A stretch of 64,000 bases of DNA from Hymenobacter setariae (GTDB lineage: Bacteria; Bacteroidota; Bacteroidia; Cytophagales; Hymenobacteraceae): assembly GCF_007713685.1 (NCBI RefSeq), contig NZ_VMRJ01000003.1, positions 1-64,000 on the forward strand, written 5' to 3'. Position numbers and translations under genes: made by a program. Below the pieces are notes generated by a model. The model was given only the letters and a program-made list of their open reading frames with translations. It was not told the origin of the DNA and did not search any database. Below, one piece after another: positions 34,752-43,350 of this stretch (position 1 is its first letter; each line of letters opens with the position of its first letter).

Positions 34752-36776
34752 TTAATACGCCCGCAGCGCCCGTAACTGCTCGCGCAGCCGCTGCTGCGGC
34801 AAGAAGCTGGCTTCCAGTATAGGGGCAAACGGCACGGCCGTATCGAGCGAGGCCACGCGGCGCACTGGCGCGTCGAGGCTGCTGAAGCAATGCTCGGCCA
34901 GCCAGGCCGCTATTTCGCCACCTAGGCCTCCCGTGAGGGTGTCTTCGTGTAGGATGAGCACGCGGCCAGTTTTGCGGGTGGTGCGGGCCACGGCTTCGGT
35001 ATCCCAGGGCAGCAGCGTGCGCAAATCCAAGATGTCAGCCATGATGCCGAGCTCGTCGCAGGCAGCCTTGGCCCAATGCACCCCTAGGCCATAGGTGATG
35101 ACGCTGAGCTCGTGCCCCTCCGTGACCAATGCGGCCTGCCCGATGGGCGTGGTGTAATACGCAGCCGGCACCGGCCCACTCAAGCCGCGGTACAGTAGCT
35201 TGTGCTCGAAGTACAGCACGGGGTTTGGGTCTTCGAAGGCGGCGCACAGCAGGCCTTTGGCATCGTGCGGGTTGCTGGGATACACCACTTTTAGGCCCGG
35301 CACGTGCGTAAACCACGCCTCGGTGCTCTGCGAGTGGAAAGGCCCTGCCGCGGTGCCCGCGCCGGTGGGCAGGCGCACCACCACATCAGCATTTTGGCCC
35401 CAGCGGTAATAGCTCTTAGCTAGATTGTTGACTATCTGGTTGAAGCCGCAAGTCACGAAGTCGGCAAACTGCATCTCGACCATTGCCTTCTTACCCCGAA
35501 TGCTGAGCCCTAGGCCCGCCCCCACAATGGCCGACTCGCAAAGCGGCGTGTTGCGCACGCGGCCTTTGCCAAACTCCTGCACAAAGCCTTCGGTAATCTT
35601 GAAAACCCCGCCATACTCGGCAATGTCCTGGCCCATGAGCACTAGCTCGGGGTAGCGCTCCATGCTCTGCCGCAGCCCGGCCGAAATAGCATCAATAAAA
35701 CGTAGCGTAGGGGCTTGGTCTTCAGAGCTTGATGCGTCGTGCTCAGCGTTAGGCGTTTGGGCGTTGTTATCTGCTAGGTGCTCATTGTCGGTTGCCAACG
35801 GCGCATACATATCGGCCAGCTCTTCGGCAGGGTCGGGGAGGGGCAGCGGGGCGGCGTCGGCTTCTTGCAGGGCATCCTCTATTTCTTGCTTGATGCTCTC
35901 GCGGAGTTGTATGCGGGCCGTTTCGCTCACGATACCCTCGGCCAGAACCCACTTTTCGTAGGCTTCGACGGGGTCTTTTTGAGCCCACTCTTGCAGTAGC
36001 TCGGCGGGCACGTACTTGGTGCCGCTGGCTTCTTCGTGGCCGCGCATCCGGAAGGTGAGGGCCTCGACCAGCACTGGGCGCGGGCGCTGGCGTAGGTCTT
36101 CGGCCAGGGTCTTGATGAGGTGATACACCTCCAGCACGTTGTTGCCATCGACTTGCACGGCTTCTATGCCGTAGGCGGGGCCTTTGTCAATGAATGACTT
36201 AACCCGAAACTGCTCGCTGCTAGGCGTGCTCAGGCCGTAACCGTTATTTTCGACCAGGAAAATGACGGGCAGTTGCCACACGGCCGCCACGTTTAGCGCC
36301 TCGTGAAAGTCGCCCTCGCTGGCCCCGCCATCGCCCGAGTAAGTAAGGGTCACGCGGGGCTTTTCATCGAGCAAGTCGGCCAGCGCGATGCCGTCGGCCA
36401 CGGCCAACTGTGGCCCTAGGTGCGAAATCATGCCCACAATGTGGTGGGCGTGGCTGCCGAAGTGAAAGCTGCGGTCGCGGCCCTTGGTGAAGCCCGTCTT
36501 TTTGCCCTGCCACTGCGCAAACAGCTGACCTAGGGGCACCCCGCGGCTCGTGAATACGCCTAGGTTGCGGTGCAGTGGCAAAATGTACTCCTCGCTATTG
36601 AGTGCCAGCGTGCTACCCACCGACACTGCCTCTTGCCCGATGCCCGAAAACCACTTGCTAACCCGCCCTTGGCGCAGCAGTATCAGCATCTTCTCCTCGA
36701 TGAGGCGGGGCCGCAGTAGCTCGCGGTAGAGCTGCTTGAGCACGTCGTTGGAATAATCGCGGCGGTCGAAAGTCAT
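34752..36776 (-). CDS. 2-oxoacid dehydrogenase E1, alpha and beta subunits fused
   Basis: 674 aa. Residues 1 to about 320 are the E1 alpha subunit: LLRQGRVSKWFSGIGQEA and the thiamine-diphosphate motif YSGDGGASEGDFHEALN...VENNGYG. A 35-residue hydrophilic linker (DNEHLADNNAQTPNAEHD) leads to the beta subunit from about 355: ALRLSM-type helices, VLMGQDIAEYGGVFKITEG, MVEMQFADF and VLILHEDTLTGGLGGEIAAW. It decarboxylates a branched-chain 2-oxoacid or pyruvate and loads the lipoyl E2; the fused form is common in Bacteroidota. E2 and E3 are not in the window. lipA is nearby. Confidence 0.9.
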   Translation of the reverse strand: MTFDRRDYSNDVLKQLYRELLRPRLIEEKMLILLRQGRVSKWFSGIGQEAVSVGSTLALNSEEYILPLHRNLGVFTSRGVPLGQLFAQWQGKKTGFTKGRDRSFHFGSHAHHIVGMISHLGPQLAVADGIALADLLDEKPRVTLTYSGDGGASEGDFHEALNVAAVWQLPVIFLVENNGYGLSTPSSEQFRVKSFIDKGPAYGIEAVQVDGNNVLEVYHLIKTLAEDLRQRPRPVLVEALTFRMRGHEEASGTKYVPAELLQEWAQKDPVEAYEKWVLAEGIVSETARIQLRESIKQEIEDALQEADAAPLPLPDPAEELADMYAPLATDNEHLADNNAQTPNAEHDASSSEDQAPTLRFIDAISAGLRQSMERYPELVLMGQDIAEYGGVFKITEGFVQEFGKGRVRNTPLCESAIVGAGLGLSIRGKKAMVEMQFADFVTCGFNQIVNNLAKSYYRWGQNADVVVRLPTGAGTAAGPFHSQSTEAWFTHVPGLKVVYPSNPHDAKGLLCAAFEDPNPVLYFEHKLLYRGLSGPVPAAYYTTPIGQAALVTEGHELSVITYGLGVHWAKAACDELGIMADILDLRTLLPWDTEAVARTTRKTGRVLILHEDTLTGGLGGEIAAWLAEHCFSSLDAPVRRVASLDTAVPFAPILEASFLPQQRLREQLRALRAY

Positions 36777-36857
36777 GGCAGGGGCAGAGAAGGCTTGGAG
36801 CTAACAAAGGTAGCGGTAGCATTTTCACTAAGGGGCGCACCGCAAAAAAGGCCCCTG

Positions 36858-36890
36858 ATTGGCACGGAAGAAGGCTTTTAGGTAGCTTTG
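36858..36890 (+). promoter_or_regulatory. putative promoter of the SusC-like receptor
   Basis: ATTG (36858-36861) and TAGCTTTG (36883-36890) fit the -33 and -7 elements, with 24 bp between TTG and TA. The -7 match is exact. The ATG at 36916 gives a leader of about 20 bases. Confidence 0.5.
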
Positions 36891-36915
36891 AGAAGCTTCA
36901 TTTTGATTTCATTGA

Positions 36916-39687
36916 ATGGTGAATTATTACCTTTCCATCCTACTATTAAAAGCGAGTTTTCCGGCCGTTAGCCAAGTTATACCCCCTGCTGCCAGCCCAG
37001 CGCCGCCCGATACGCTACACTCATTTTTGAGGGGTAGCCTGCCCGATTCGCTAGCGCCCCCAGGTACCTGGCGCGTGCAGGGCCAGGCCCAACCCACGCG
37101 GCCTTTTCTCACGGCGCAAGACCAGTTGCGCACCGTGGCGGGCGTGCAAGTGACGCCCTATGATGGCAGCCCCGGCAGCGGCCAATTGGTGCGCATTCGG
37201 GGGGCTAGCGAGGGGCGCTTGTCGGGCCAGCCGCTGTACATCGTCGATGGCCTGCCCGCGCTCAATGACGAGCTGACGCCCGACCGGTTTTTACCCAGCG
37301 TCAGGAGCGAAGCTTCATTGCCCACAGTGGCCCAGCAGCAAGCCGAGACAGGGGCAAACCCCCTGCAACTGTTGCCGCCCGAGGCCATCGAGCACATTGA
37401 GGTGCTGGCTGGTCCGGCCGCCGTGGCGCGCTACGGGCCGCTGGGGGCCAACGGGGTTATCAGCATCCGAACCCGACGGGCGAGTGGCACAGCGGCGCAG
37501 CCGCTGCGGGTGCGCTACGCAGCCTACGCAGGGGTGCAGCAAGTGCGCCAGCGCTACGACCTGCTAGGTGCCAGCGAGTACGCGGCCATTGCCAACGAGG
37601 CGTATCTCAACCGGGGTGGGCCTGCAAGCGGCGTACCCTTTCCAAACACGCAGCTAGGAGAAGGCACCGACTGGCAAGCTGCTGCCTACCGGGTAGCGGG
37701 CTTGCAGCAGCACCAGTTGAGCCTGGAGGGGCGCACGCCCCGCACCGGCTACCTCATCAGCGCCGACTATCGGCAGCAGGCGGGCGTGCTGCGCAACTCC
37801 AACCTCAGCCGCTACGGCCTGCGCGTGGCCCTCGACCAGCATCCGAGCGCCCGCCTAGGGCTGCGGGCCACGGTGGCGCTAGGCCAAACCGACCAGCACT
37901 TGCCCTTGGTAACGGGAACCGAAGGTGCCACGCGGGCAGCGCTGTTTGCCCTGCCTACTGTCGCGGTGCGCACCACGCAGGGCGCCTACAGCGGCTACGC
38001 CAATGACAACAATCAGTATCCGAGCTATTTTAGTAATCCACTGGCCATTAGCGAATACAGCTATAGTGCTCCGCGCACGCGCCGGCTGCTGAGCCAGCTA
38101 GCGGCCGACTACCAGCCCGCGCTGGGCCTGACGGTGCAAGCGTCAGTGAGCCTGCAGCTTACGCAACTTGATGCCCCTAGTTTTTCGCCACGCCAATACA
38201 TCAACTCTTTTGGCCCACCCGAGCAGAGTGACCAGTCGGGTAACCAAGCCTACCAAAACAACCAGCTGGCGGCTCGGCTGGCGGTGCACTACGAGCGCCG
38301 CCTAGGGCAGCACCACCGGCTGGGAGCCGAAATCGACTATCAGTATCAGAAAAACAACTATTCCTCGGACAGCGAGCTTATGCTGCGGCTTTATGACAAA
38401 GCCAACGATACTCCAAAGACGGGCAGCTATGCTATTTCATCCATAAGTGCTCGGCCGCGCCTGCACCGGCCCTGGGCGCGCGTGCACTACGCCCTCGACA
38501 GCACCCTAGAGGCCGAAGTTGGGCTTAGCTACGCGCGCTTTGGGTATGATAATAAAGCCGAGTATTACCCTAGCGCTCAGCTAAGTTGGCATCCTCACTT
38601 ACAGGTTGCAGGTGCTAGCCAGCCCCTTACGCTGTGGGCGGGCGTAGCGCGCACTAGTTTGTTTGGCTTTGGTTTGAACATGTTTGGCCCTGCATTACTC
38701 ACCTCTGGGGGCACTTTTCCGAATGAGGAGTACAGGAGGCAGGCACCCTTGCGTACCGACCAGTTAGAGGTAGGTCTGCGCTTAGGTGAGCCAAGTGGGC
38801 GCTTCATGGCGCAACTCGTGGCCTATGAGCGCCGCTCGTACCACGTGCTGCTTTCCTCTTCTATAGCGCTACCTAATGCCAGCGGGTACGTCTCGACCGT
38901 TTATTATGACGAGGGCATGGTGCGCAACCAGGGCCTGGAGCTAACGGTGGCTACCAGTTGGCAGGCCGGCCGCGTGCAGGGCACTACACGCCTGGCCGCC
39001 AGCGCCAACCGCAACCGCTTGCAGGGCAATGACTATGCCATGCAGCGTAGTGAGGAGTTCAATAATCACCCCCTTGGCACTTTCTATGGCTTCCAGCAAG
39101 ATGGCCTCACCGCCAGCGGCTCGGTGCGCTACCGCGACCTCACTGGCGATGGCCAGGTCGGTTACCAGGACAAGCGGTACCTAGGTAGTGGTATTCCGGC
39201 TCAGCTGGCTAGCCTCAGCCAGCAAGTGCGCCTAGGTCGGCTCGCGCTGGATGCGCAGCTAGATGGCCAGTTTGACTATAAAGTGCTTAACCATCAGCTA
39301 ACTGTGCTCGATGCGCCAACGGGCCTGGCCAACAGTGCCACCAGCGTGCGCAATTACTGGACGCCTACCAACCTCAGCACTTCCGTGCCTGCGCCCGGCA
39401 GCGTCAGCTCCTACAACACAGAGTTTATTTGGATTTCCAATCGCCAATTGGAAAACGGTAGCCACGTGCGCCTCTCCTCGCTCACCGCTACCTACCGGCT
39501 GCGCCAGCTCGCTAGCCAAGACCTCAGCGTGTGGGTTGGCGTACAAAACTTATTTGTGCTCAGCAGCTACCGCGGTTACGACCCCAACGTGAGCAGCGGC
39601 GGCAGCTCGGGCAACCTGGCGGGCCAAGACTACGGGGCGGTACCCGTGCCGCGCACTTGGCTGGCTGGTGTGCGCCTGGCGCTATAG
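36916..39687 (+). CDS. SusC/RagA-like TonB-dependent receptor, orphan
   Basis: 923 aa outer-membrane receptor. After a short N-terminal export region, the plug domain shows VAGVQVTPYDGSPGSGQLVRIRG, QPLYIVDGLPALND and the SusC-type ARYGPLGANGVISIRTRR. A long beta-barrel follows, with LGTFYGFQQDG and YRDLTGDGQVGYQDKRYLG near residue 720 and the typical SusC ending (YGAVPVPRTWLAGVRLAL). The CarboxypepD-like N-terminal domain of most SusC proteins is absent, and no SusD gene follows. It imports an unknown ligand with TonB energy. The gene downstream encodes an M16 peptidase. Confidence 0.9.
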   Translation: MVNYYLSILLLKASFPAVSQVIPPAASPAPPDTLHSFLRGSLPDSLAPPGTWRVQGQAQPTRPFLTAQDQLRTVAGVQVTPYDGSPGSGQLVRIRGASEGRLSGQPLYIVDGLPALNDELTPDRFLPSVRSEASLPTVAQQQAETGANPLQLLPPEAIEHIEVLAGPAAVARYGPLGANGVISIRTRRASGTAAQPLRVRYAAYAGVQQVRQRYDLLGASEYAAIANEAYLNRGGPASGVPFPNTQLGEGTDWQAAAYRVAGLQQHQLSLEGRTPRTGYLISADYRQQAGVLRNSNLSRYGLRVALDQHPSARLGLRATVALGQTDQHLPLVTGTEGATRAALFALPTVAVRTTQGAYSGYANDNNQYPSYFSNPLAISEYSYSAPRTRRLLSQLAADYQPALGLTVQASVSLQLTQLDAPSFSPRQYINSFGPPEQSDQSGNQAYQNNQLAARLAVHYERRLGQHHRLGAEIDYQYQKNNYSSDSELMLRLYDKANDTPKTGSYAISSISARPRLHRPWARVHYALDSTLEAEVGLSYARFGYDNKAEYYPSAQLSWHPHLQVAGASQPLTLWAGVARTSLFGFGLNMFGPALLTSGGTFPNEEYRRQAPLRTDQLEVGLRLGEPSGRFMAQLVAYERRSYHVLLSSSIALPNASGYVSTVYYDEGMVRNQGLELTVATSWQAGRVQGTTRLAASANRNRLQGNDYAMQRSEEFNNHPLGTFYGFQQDGLTASGSVRYRDLTGDGQVGYQDKRYLGSGIPAQLASLSQQVRLGRLALDAQLDGQFDYKVLNHQLTVLDAPTGLANSATSVRNYWTPTNLSTSVPAPGSVSSYNTEFIWISNRQLENGSHVRLSSLTATYRLRQLASQDLSVWVGVQNLFVLSSYRGYDPNVSSGGSSGNLAGQDYGAVPVPRTWLAGVRLAL

Positions 39688-39768
39688 GCCGCTGGCCGGC
39701 GCATCATTTTGCCGGTCTATTTGTTAGGTTTGCCTACTACTACGCTATTATACTCCCCTCCGCTTTTC

Positions 39769-41049
39769 ATGATACAGTACCAAGAGTTTACTCTAGCCAA
39801 CGGCTTGCGCTGTTTGGTGCACGAGGACTTCACCACGCCCTTAGCCGTGCTCAATGTGCTCTACGATGTGGGCTCGCGCGATGAGAACCCCAGTCGCACA
39901 GGCTTTGCTCACTTGTTTGAACATCTGATGTTTAGTGGCTCGGTAAATGTGCCTAGCTACGACGAGCCGCTGCAGAAGGTGGGCGGCGAAAACAACGCCT
40001 TTACCTCGCAGGACATCACCAATTATTACCTCTCACTGCCGGCCGCCAACATCGAAACGGGCTTTTGGCTGGAAAGCGACCGCATGCTCGACCTAGCCTT
40101 TTCGCAGAATGGCCTCGATGTGCAGCGCAAAGTGGTGGTAGAAGAGTTTAAGCAGAGCTACCTCAACCAGCCCTATGGCGATGTATGGCTGAAGCTGAAG
40201 CCACTGGCTTATAGCACGCACCCCTACCAGTGGAACACTATTGGCAAGGAAATCAGCCACATCGAAGAAGCCGAAATGGCCGACGTGCGTGCTTTCTTCC
40301 GCAAGCACTACGCTCCGCAAAATGCCGTGCTAGTAGTAGCCGGCGCCGTGGCGTTTGATGAAGTAAAGCAATTGGCCGAGAAGTGGTTTGGCCCCATCGA
40401 GGGTGGCCCGCGCTACGAGCGCCAACTGCCCCAGGAGCCTACCCAGACGGAAGCCCGCCACGCCGAAACTACGGCCGCCGTGCCACTGTCGGCCCTGTAT
40501 AAGGCCTACCATATGCCCGCCCGCCTCGACTCGCGCTACCACGCCGTGGACCTGTTGAGCGACCTCCTAGGGCGCGGCAAGTCGAGCCGCCTGCACCAAA
40601 AGCTGGTGAAGGAGCAGGCCTTGTTCAATAATATTTCGGCCTCGCTCACGGGCGCTCTCGACCCTGGGCTGCTCGTTATCAGCGGCAAGCTCAATGCCGG
40701 CGTGGCGCTTGAAGACGCCGACCGCGCCGTGGAGGCAGTGGTGGCGGAGCTGCTGCAAGCCGACGTGCCTGCTACCGAGCTGGATAAAGTAAAAAACCAA
40801 GCCGAAACTGGCCTGGTCTTCGGCGAAATAGAGCTGTTGAACCGGGCCCTATCCTTGGCTATAGGCAAGCTGCTTGGCAATGCTAACCTCGTAAACGAAG
40901 AGCCTGCGCTGCTACAAGCCGTGACGCCGACCGACATCCGCCAGGCGGCCGAGCTAGTGCTACGCCCCGAAAATTGCAGTACGCTTTATTACCGCGCAGC
41001 AGTTACCGAGTCCGTTGAAGTAGAGGAAGACGTAGAAGTTGCTTTCTAA
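39769..41049 (+). CDS. M16 family zinc peptidase
   Basis: 426 aa, the usual single-unit M16B size. The inverted zinc motif HLFEHLMF (HxxEH) is intact at about residue 50, with the third ligand in VVVEEFKQSY. LANGLRCLVHED at the N-terminus, NAFTSQDITNYYLSLP, and the C-terminal half with LLSDLLGRGKSSRLHQKLVKEQ complete the family. It lacks a signal peptide from the chosen ATG at 39769 (MIQYQEF); an earlier TTG at 39709 seems unlikely. A possible -7 element (TAGGTTTG, 39725-39732) lies 37 bp upstream. Confidence 0.92.
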   Translation: MIQYQEFTLANGLRCLVHEDFTTPLAVLNVLYDVGSRDENPSRTGFAHLFEHLMFSGSVNVPSYDEPLQKVGGENNAFTSQDITNYYLSLPAANIETGFWLESDRMLDLAFSQNGLDVQRKVVVEEFKQSYLNQPYGDVWLKLKPLAYSTHPYQWNTIGKEISHIEEAEMADVRAFFRKHYAPQNAVLVVAGAVAFDEVKQLAEKWFGPIEGGPRYERQLPQEPTQTEARHAETTAAVPLSALYKAYHMPARLDSRYHAVDLLSDLLGRGKSSRLHQKLVKEQALFNNISASLTGALDPGLLVISGKLNAGVALEDADRAVEAVVAELLQADVPATELDKVKNQAETGLVFGEIELLNRALSLAIGKLLGNANLVNEEPALLQAVTPTDIRQAAELVLRPENCSTLYYRAAVTESVEVEEDVEVAF

Positions 41050-41059
41050 TTGCCCTAGA

Positions 41060-41127
41060 TACGCAAATAGCGGCCGGGCAACTCCTCTAGCACATAGTAG
41101 AGGAGTTGCCCGGCCGCTATTTGCGTA
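41060..41127. terminator. 30-bp perfect inverted repeat, bidirectional terminator
   Basis: Arms 41060-41089 and 41098-41127 pair perfectly over 30 bp with an 8-base loop. It sits between the convergent M16 gene and the small secreted protein gene at 41136. Confidence 0.7.
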
Positions 41128-41135
41128 CCTAGGGG

Positions 41136-41438
41136 TTATTTTGGAGCGGGCAGTGTGGTTCCCTTGGAGGTGGGTGCGGCAGGGCCGTCGTAGGGCGGCG
41201 TGTTCTTGCCGTTGGCGTCGGGAGGCGTGATGGGTTCGCCGGGGGCGGCATAGCCCGACTGGCCTTTGCTACTTTCGGTGGCGTCGTTCAGCCGGTTGGT
41301 GCGCCGCACGGTAGTCGCCGCTTTAGTTTTAACCGAGCTAGAAGTTGAGGCTTTGGCCTTGGTGGGCGTGGTTTGGGCCATTGCTGGCGCGGCGAGCAGG
41401 CCTAGGCCCAGCAGTGCAAAACAGAAGGAGCGAAGCAT
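41136..41438 (-). CDS. small secreted protein ending in a GTTLP motif
   Basis: 100 aa from the ATG at 41438. A signal peptide (MLRSFCFALLGLGLLAAPAMA) is followed by a Thr/Ser/Lys-rich chain and a Pro/Gly-rich C-terminal part ending SKGTTLPAPK. The next gene upstream (41564-41995) has the same design and ends SSGTTLPTAR, so the two are probably diverged paralogues. Both look intrinsically disordered. No function was recognised. Confidence 0.55.
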   Translation of the reverse strand: MLRSFCFALLGLGLLAAPAMAQTTPTKAKASTSSSVKTKAATTVRRTNRLNDATESSKGQSGYAAPGEPITPPDANGKNTPPYDGPAAPTSKGTTLPAPK

Positions 41439-41507
41439 AAACAAGAGGAGTTATGACAGATTTCTAAGCCAGCTCGACCAGCCGACTAGCCCCCTGTGTA
41501 CGCAAAG

Positions 41508-41535
41508 CGGCCACGGAAGGCGAAGTCCGTGGCCG
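41508..41535 (-). terminator. hairpin between the paired small secreted genes
   Basis: CGGCCACGGA (41508-41517) pairs with TCCGTGGCCG (41526-41535). It is downstream of the 41564 gene. There is no long T-run, so this is moderate evidence only. Confidence 0.4.
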
Positions 41536-41563
41536 TTATAAACTGCTACTAGCTAAGCGTGCA

Positions 41564-41995
41564 CTAGCGCGCGGTGGGCAGCGTAGTGCCCGAGGAAGTA
41601 GTGGTAGGGCGGCGCAGTGGGCGGCCGTGGTAATCGGTAGATACACCGTGGCTTACTTGGTTGAGGGGCATGCCCGGTGCCGACGAAACGTTGGTGTGGG
41701 GGTGGTACAGGGTGCCATCATCGGGCAGGTTCAGCGGGTCGTTGCTCCAGCCGCTCCAGTTGTCCTTGGCGGGCGCAGCCATGGCTACGGCTTGGTTTTG
41801 GGCGGCAGCTTTAGCAGCGGCCTCGGCCTGCTTGCGCTCGCGGGCCGTGAGGGTGCGGCCGGCGCGGGGCGTAGTGCGGGCCGTTTTGGCGGCCGATGCC
41901 GGTGAGGCCGACTTAACAGACTGCGATTGAGCCGCAGCGGTTTCGGCGGTGAGCAGAGCCAGGCCGAGCAAAGGGAGGAGCAGTTGGCGTACCAT
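41564..41995 (-). CDS. small secreted protein ending in a GTTLP motif (paralogue)
   Basis: 143 aa from the ATG at 41995. The signal peptide VRQLLLPLLGLALLTAETAAAQ is followed by an Ala-rich segment with ARERKQAEAAAKAAAQNQ, likely helical, then WSGWSNDPLNLPDDGTLYHP and a C-terminus SSGTTLPTAR shared with the neighbour at 41136. It is predicted to be exported. An upstream in-frame start at 42070 would hide the signal peptide. Function unknown. Confidence 0.55.
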   Translation of the reverse strand: MVRQLLLPLLGLALLTAETAAAQSQSVKSASPASAAKTARTTPRAGRTLTARERKQAEAAAKAAAQNQAVAMAAPAKDNWSGWSNDPLNLPDDGTLYHPHTNVSSAPGMPLNQVSHGVSTDYHGRPLRRPTTTSSGTTLPTAR

Positions 41996-42131
41996 AGTGA
42001 AAAGAAAAATAAGTGTGGGGAGGAGGGAACTGATTACCCTTTTGCAAAGGCAATGCCAGTTTTCAGCCAACGTGCTATACGGATAATTTGGTATTACCGA
42101 TAGAGCCTTCCTAGCCCGGCGCCGGTCGCCG

Positions 42132-42139
42132 TACCTTTG
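42132..42139 (+). promoter_or_regulatory. putative -7 element of pheS
   Basis: TACCTTTG matches TAnnTTTG exactly and lies 8 bp before the pheS ATG at 42148. Transcription from it would yield an almost leaderless mRNA. Confidence 0.4.
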
Positions 42140-42147
42140 CCGGTATC

Positions 42148-43191
42148 ATGCAGGAATCTATTTCGAGCTTGGCCGCCGAGGTGGCCGCCGCCGACGTGAG
42201 CAGCGCCGCTGCCCTCGACCAGTTTCGCCTTCTCTACCTAGGCCGCAAGGGCCGCCTGGCCGACCTCTTCGACCAGCTCAAAACCGTACCCAACGAGCAG
42301 AAACGTGCCGTGGGTCAGCAGCTCAACGGCCTTAAGCACCAGGCCCAGGCTCGCTTTGACGAGGCCCAGGCAGCCCTGGAAGAAGCCACCGCTAACCAGC
42401 CCGCCGACGCAGGGTTCGACTACACGCTGCCTACGGTGCCCAACGCCCTAGGTACCCGCCACCCGCTGATGCTGGTGCGCGAGCAGATGCTGCGCATCTT
42501 CGCCCGCATCGGCTTTGCAGTGGCCGAAGGCCCGGAGATTGAAGACGATTGGCACAACTTTACGGCCCTCAATTTCCCCGAAAACCACCCGGCCCGCGAC
42601 ATGCAGGACACGTTTTTCGTGGAGCCCGCGCCCGGCGCCGAGGTGGCCCAGCCGCACCTGCTGCGCACCCACACTAGCACCGTGCAGGTGCGCGTGATGG
42701 AAAACGAGCCCCTGCCCATCCGCCGCGTAATGCCCGGCCGCGTGTACCGCAACGAAGCCATTTCGGCGCGGGCGCACATGCTCTTTCACCAGATTGAGGG
42801 CTTGTATATTGATGAGAACGTGAGCTTTGCCGACCTCAAGCAAACAATTTATTATTTCGTACGCGAGATGTTTGGCGAGGATATTAACATCCGGTTCCGC
42901 CCCAGTTACTTCCCCTTCACCGAGCCCAGCGCCGAAATTGATATTACCTGCCTCATCTGCAAGGGCGCGGGCTGCAATATCTGCAAAGGCAGCGGTTGGG
43001 TCGAAATCGGCGGCAGCGGCATGGTAGACCCCAACGTGCTCGAAAACTGCGGTATCGACTCGGAGAAATACACCGGTTACGCCTGGGGTATGGGCATCGA
43101 GCGCATCACCATGCTCAAGTACCAGATTAAGGATTTGCGCCTCTTCACCGAGAACGACGTGCGCTTCCTACGCCAGTTTGAGGCGCTCTAG
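42148..43191 (+). CDS. pheS: phenylalanine-tRNA ligase alpha subunit
   Basis: 347 aa, the usual PheS length. The N-terminal coiled coil includes FRLLYLGRKGRLADLFDQLK, and the class II catalytic part has PLMLVREQMLRIFARIGF, LLRTHTSTVQVRVM, MPGRVYRNEAISARAHMLFHQIEG and the motif-3 region GMGIERITMLKYQIKDLR. It charges tRNA-Phe as part of an alpha2beta2 enzyme; pheT is not in the window. The monocistronic layout is supported by a strong terminator directly after. Confidence 0.96.
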   Translation: MQESISSLAAEVAAADVSSAAALDQFRLLYLGRKGRLADLFDQLKTVPNEQKRAVGQQLNGLKHQAQARFDEAQAALEEATANQPADAGFDYTLPTVPNALGTRHPLMLVREQMLRIFARIGFAVAEGPEIEDDWHNFTALNFPENHPARDMQDTFFVEPAPGAEVAQPHLLRTHTSTVQVRVMENEPLPIRRVMPGRVYRNEAISARAHMLFHQIEGLYIDENVSFADLKQTIYYFVREMFGEDINIRFRPSYFPFTEPSAEIDITCLICKGAGCNICKGSGWVEIGGSGMVDPNVLENCGIDSEKYTGYAWGMGIERITMLKYQIKDLRLFTENDVRFLRQFEAL

Positions 43192-43223
43192 GGCACCTAG
43201 GTGTCCATAGTTACTTTCTAAGA

Positions 43224-43263
43224 GCCTCGAACTAACTACCTAGAGTGGTTGGTTCGAGGCTTT
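43224..43263 (+). terminator. pheS terminator
   Basis: GCCTCGAACTAAC (43224-43236) pairs with GTTGGTTCGAGGC (43248-43260), one G-T pair, followed by TTT. Confidence 0.7.
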
Positions 43264-43279
43264 AACTGTTTGGGAGTCG

Positions 43280-43287
43280 TAAATTTG
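43280..43287 (+). promoter_or_regulatory. putative -7 element of rimO
   Basis: TAAATTTG matches TAnnTTTG exactly, 63 bp before the ATG at 43351. It falls inside the longer upstream frame (from 43249) and so supports the later start. Confidence 0.4.
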
Positions 43288-43350
43288 CAGGCTCTTTTCG
43301 CTAGTTATTTCCATGTTGCCCGCGCTAAGTCGGGCAGACTTCCGTGCTTT

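Noticed and set aside
36916..41049. Polysaccharide utilisation locus
   Set aside because: There is only one SusC-like gene, with no SusD, glycoside hydrolase or hybrid sensor nearby.
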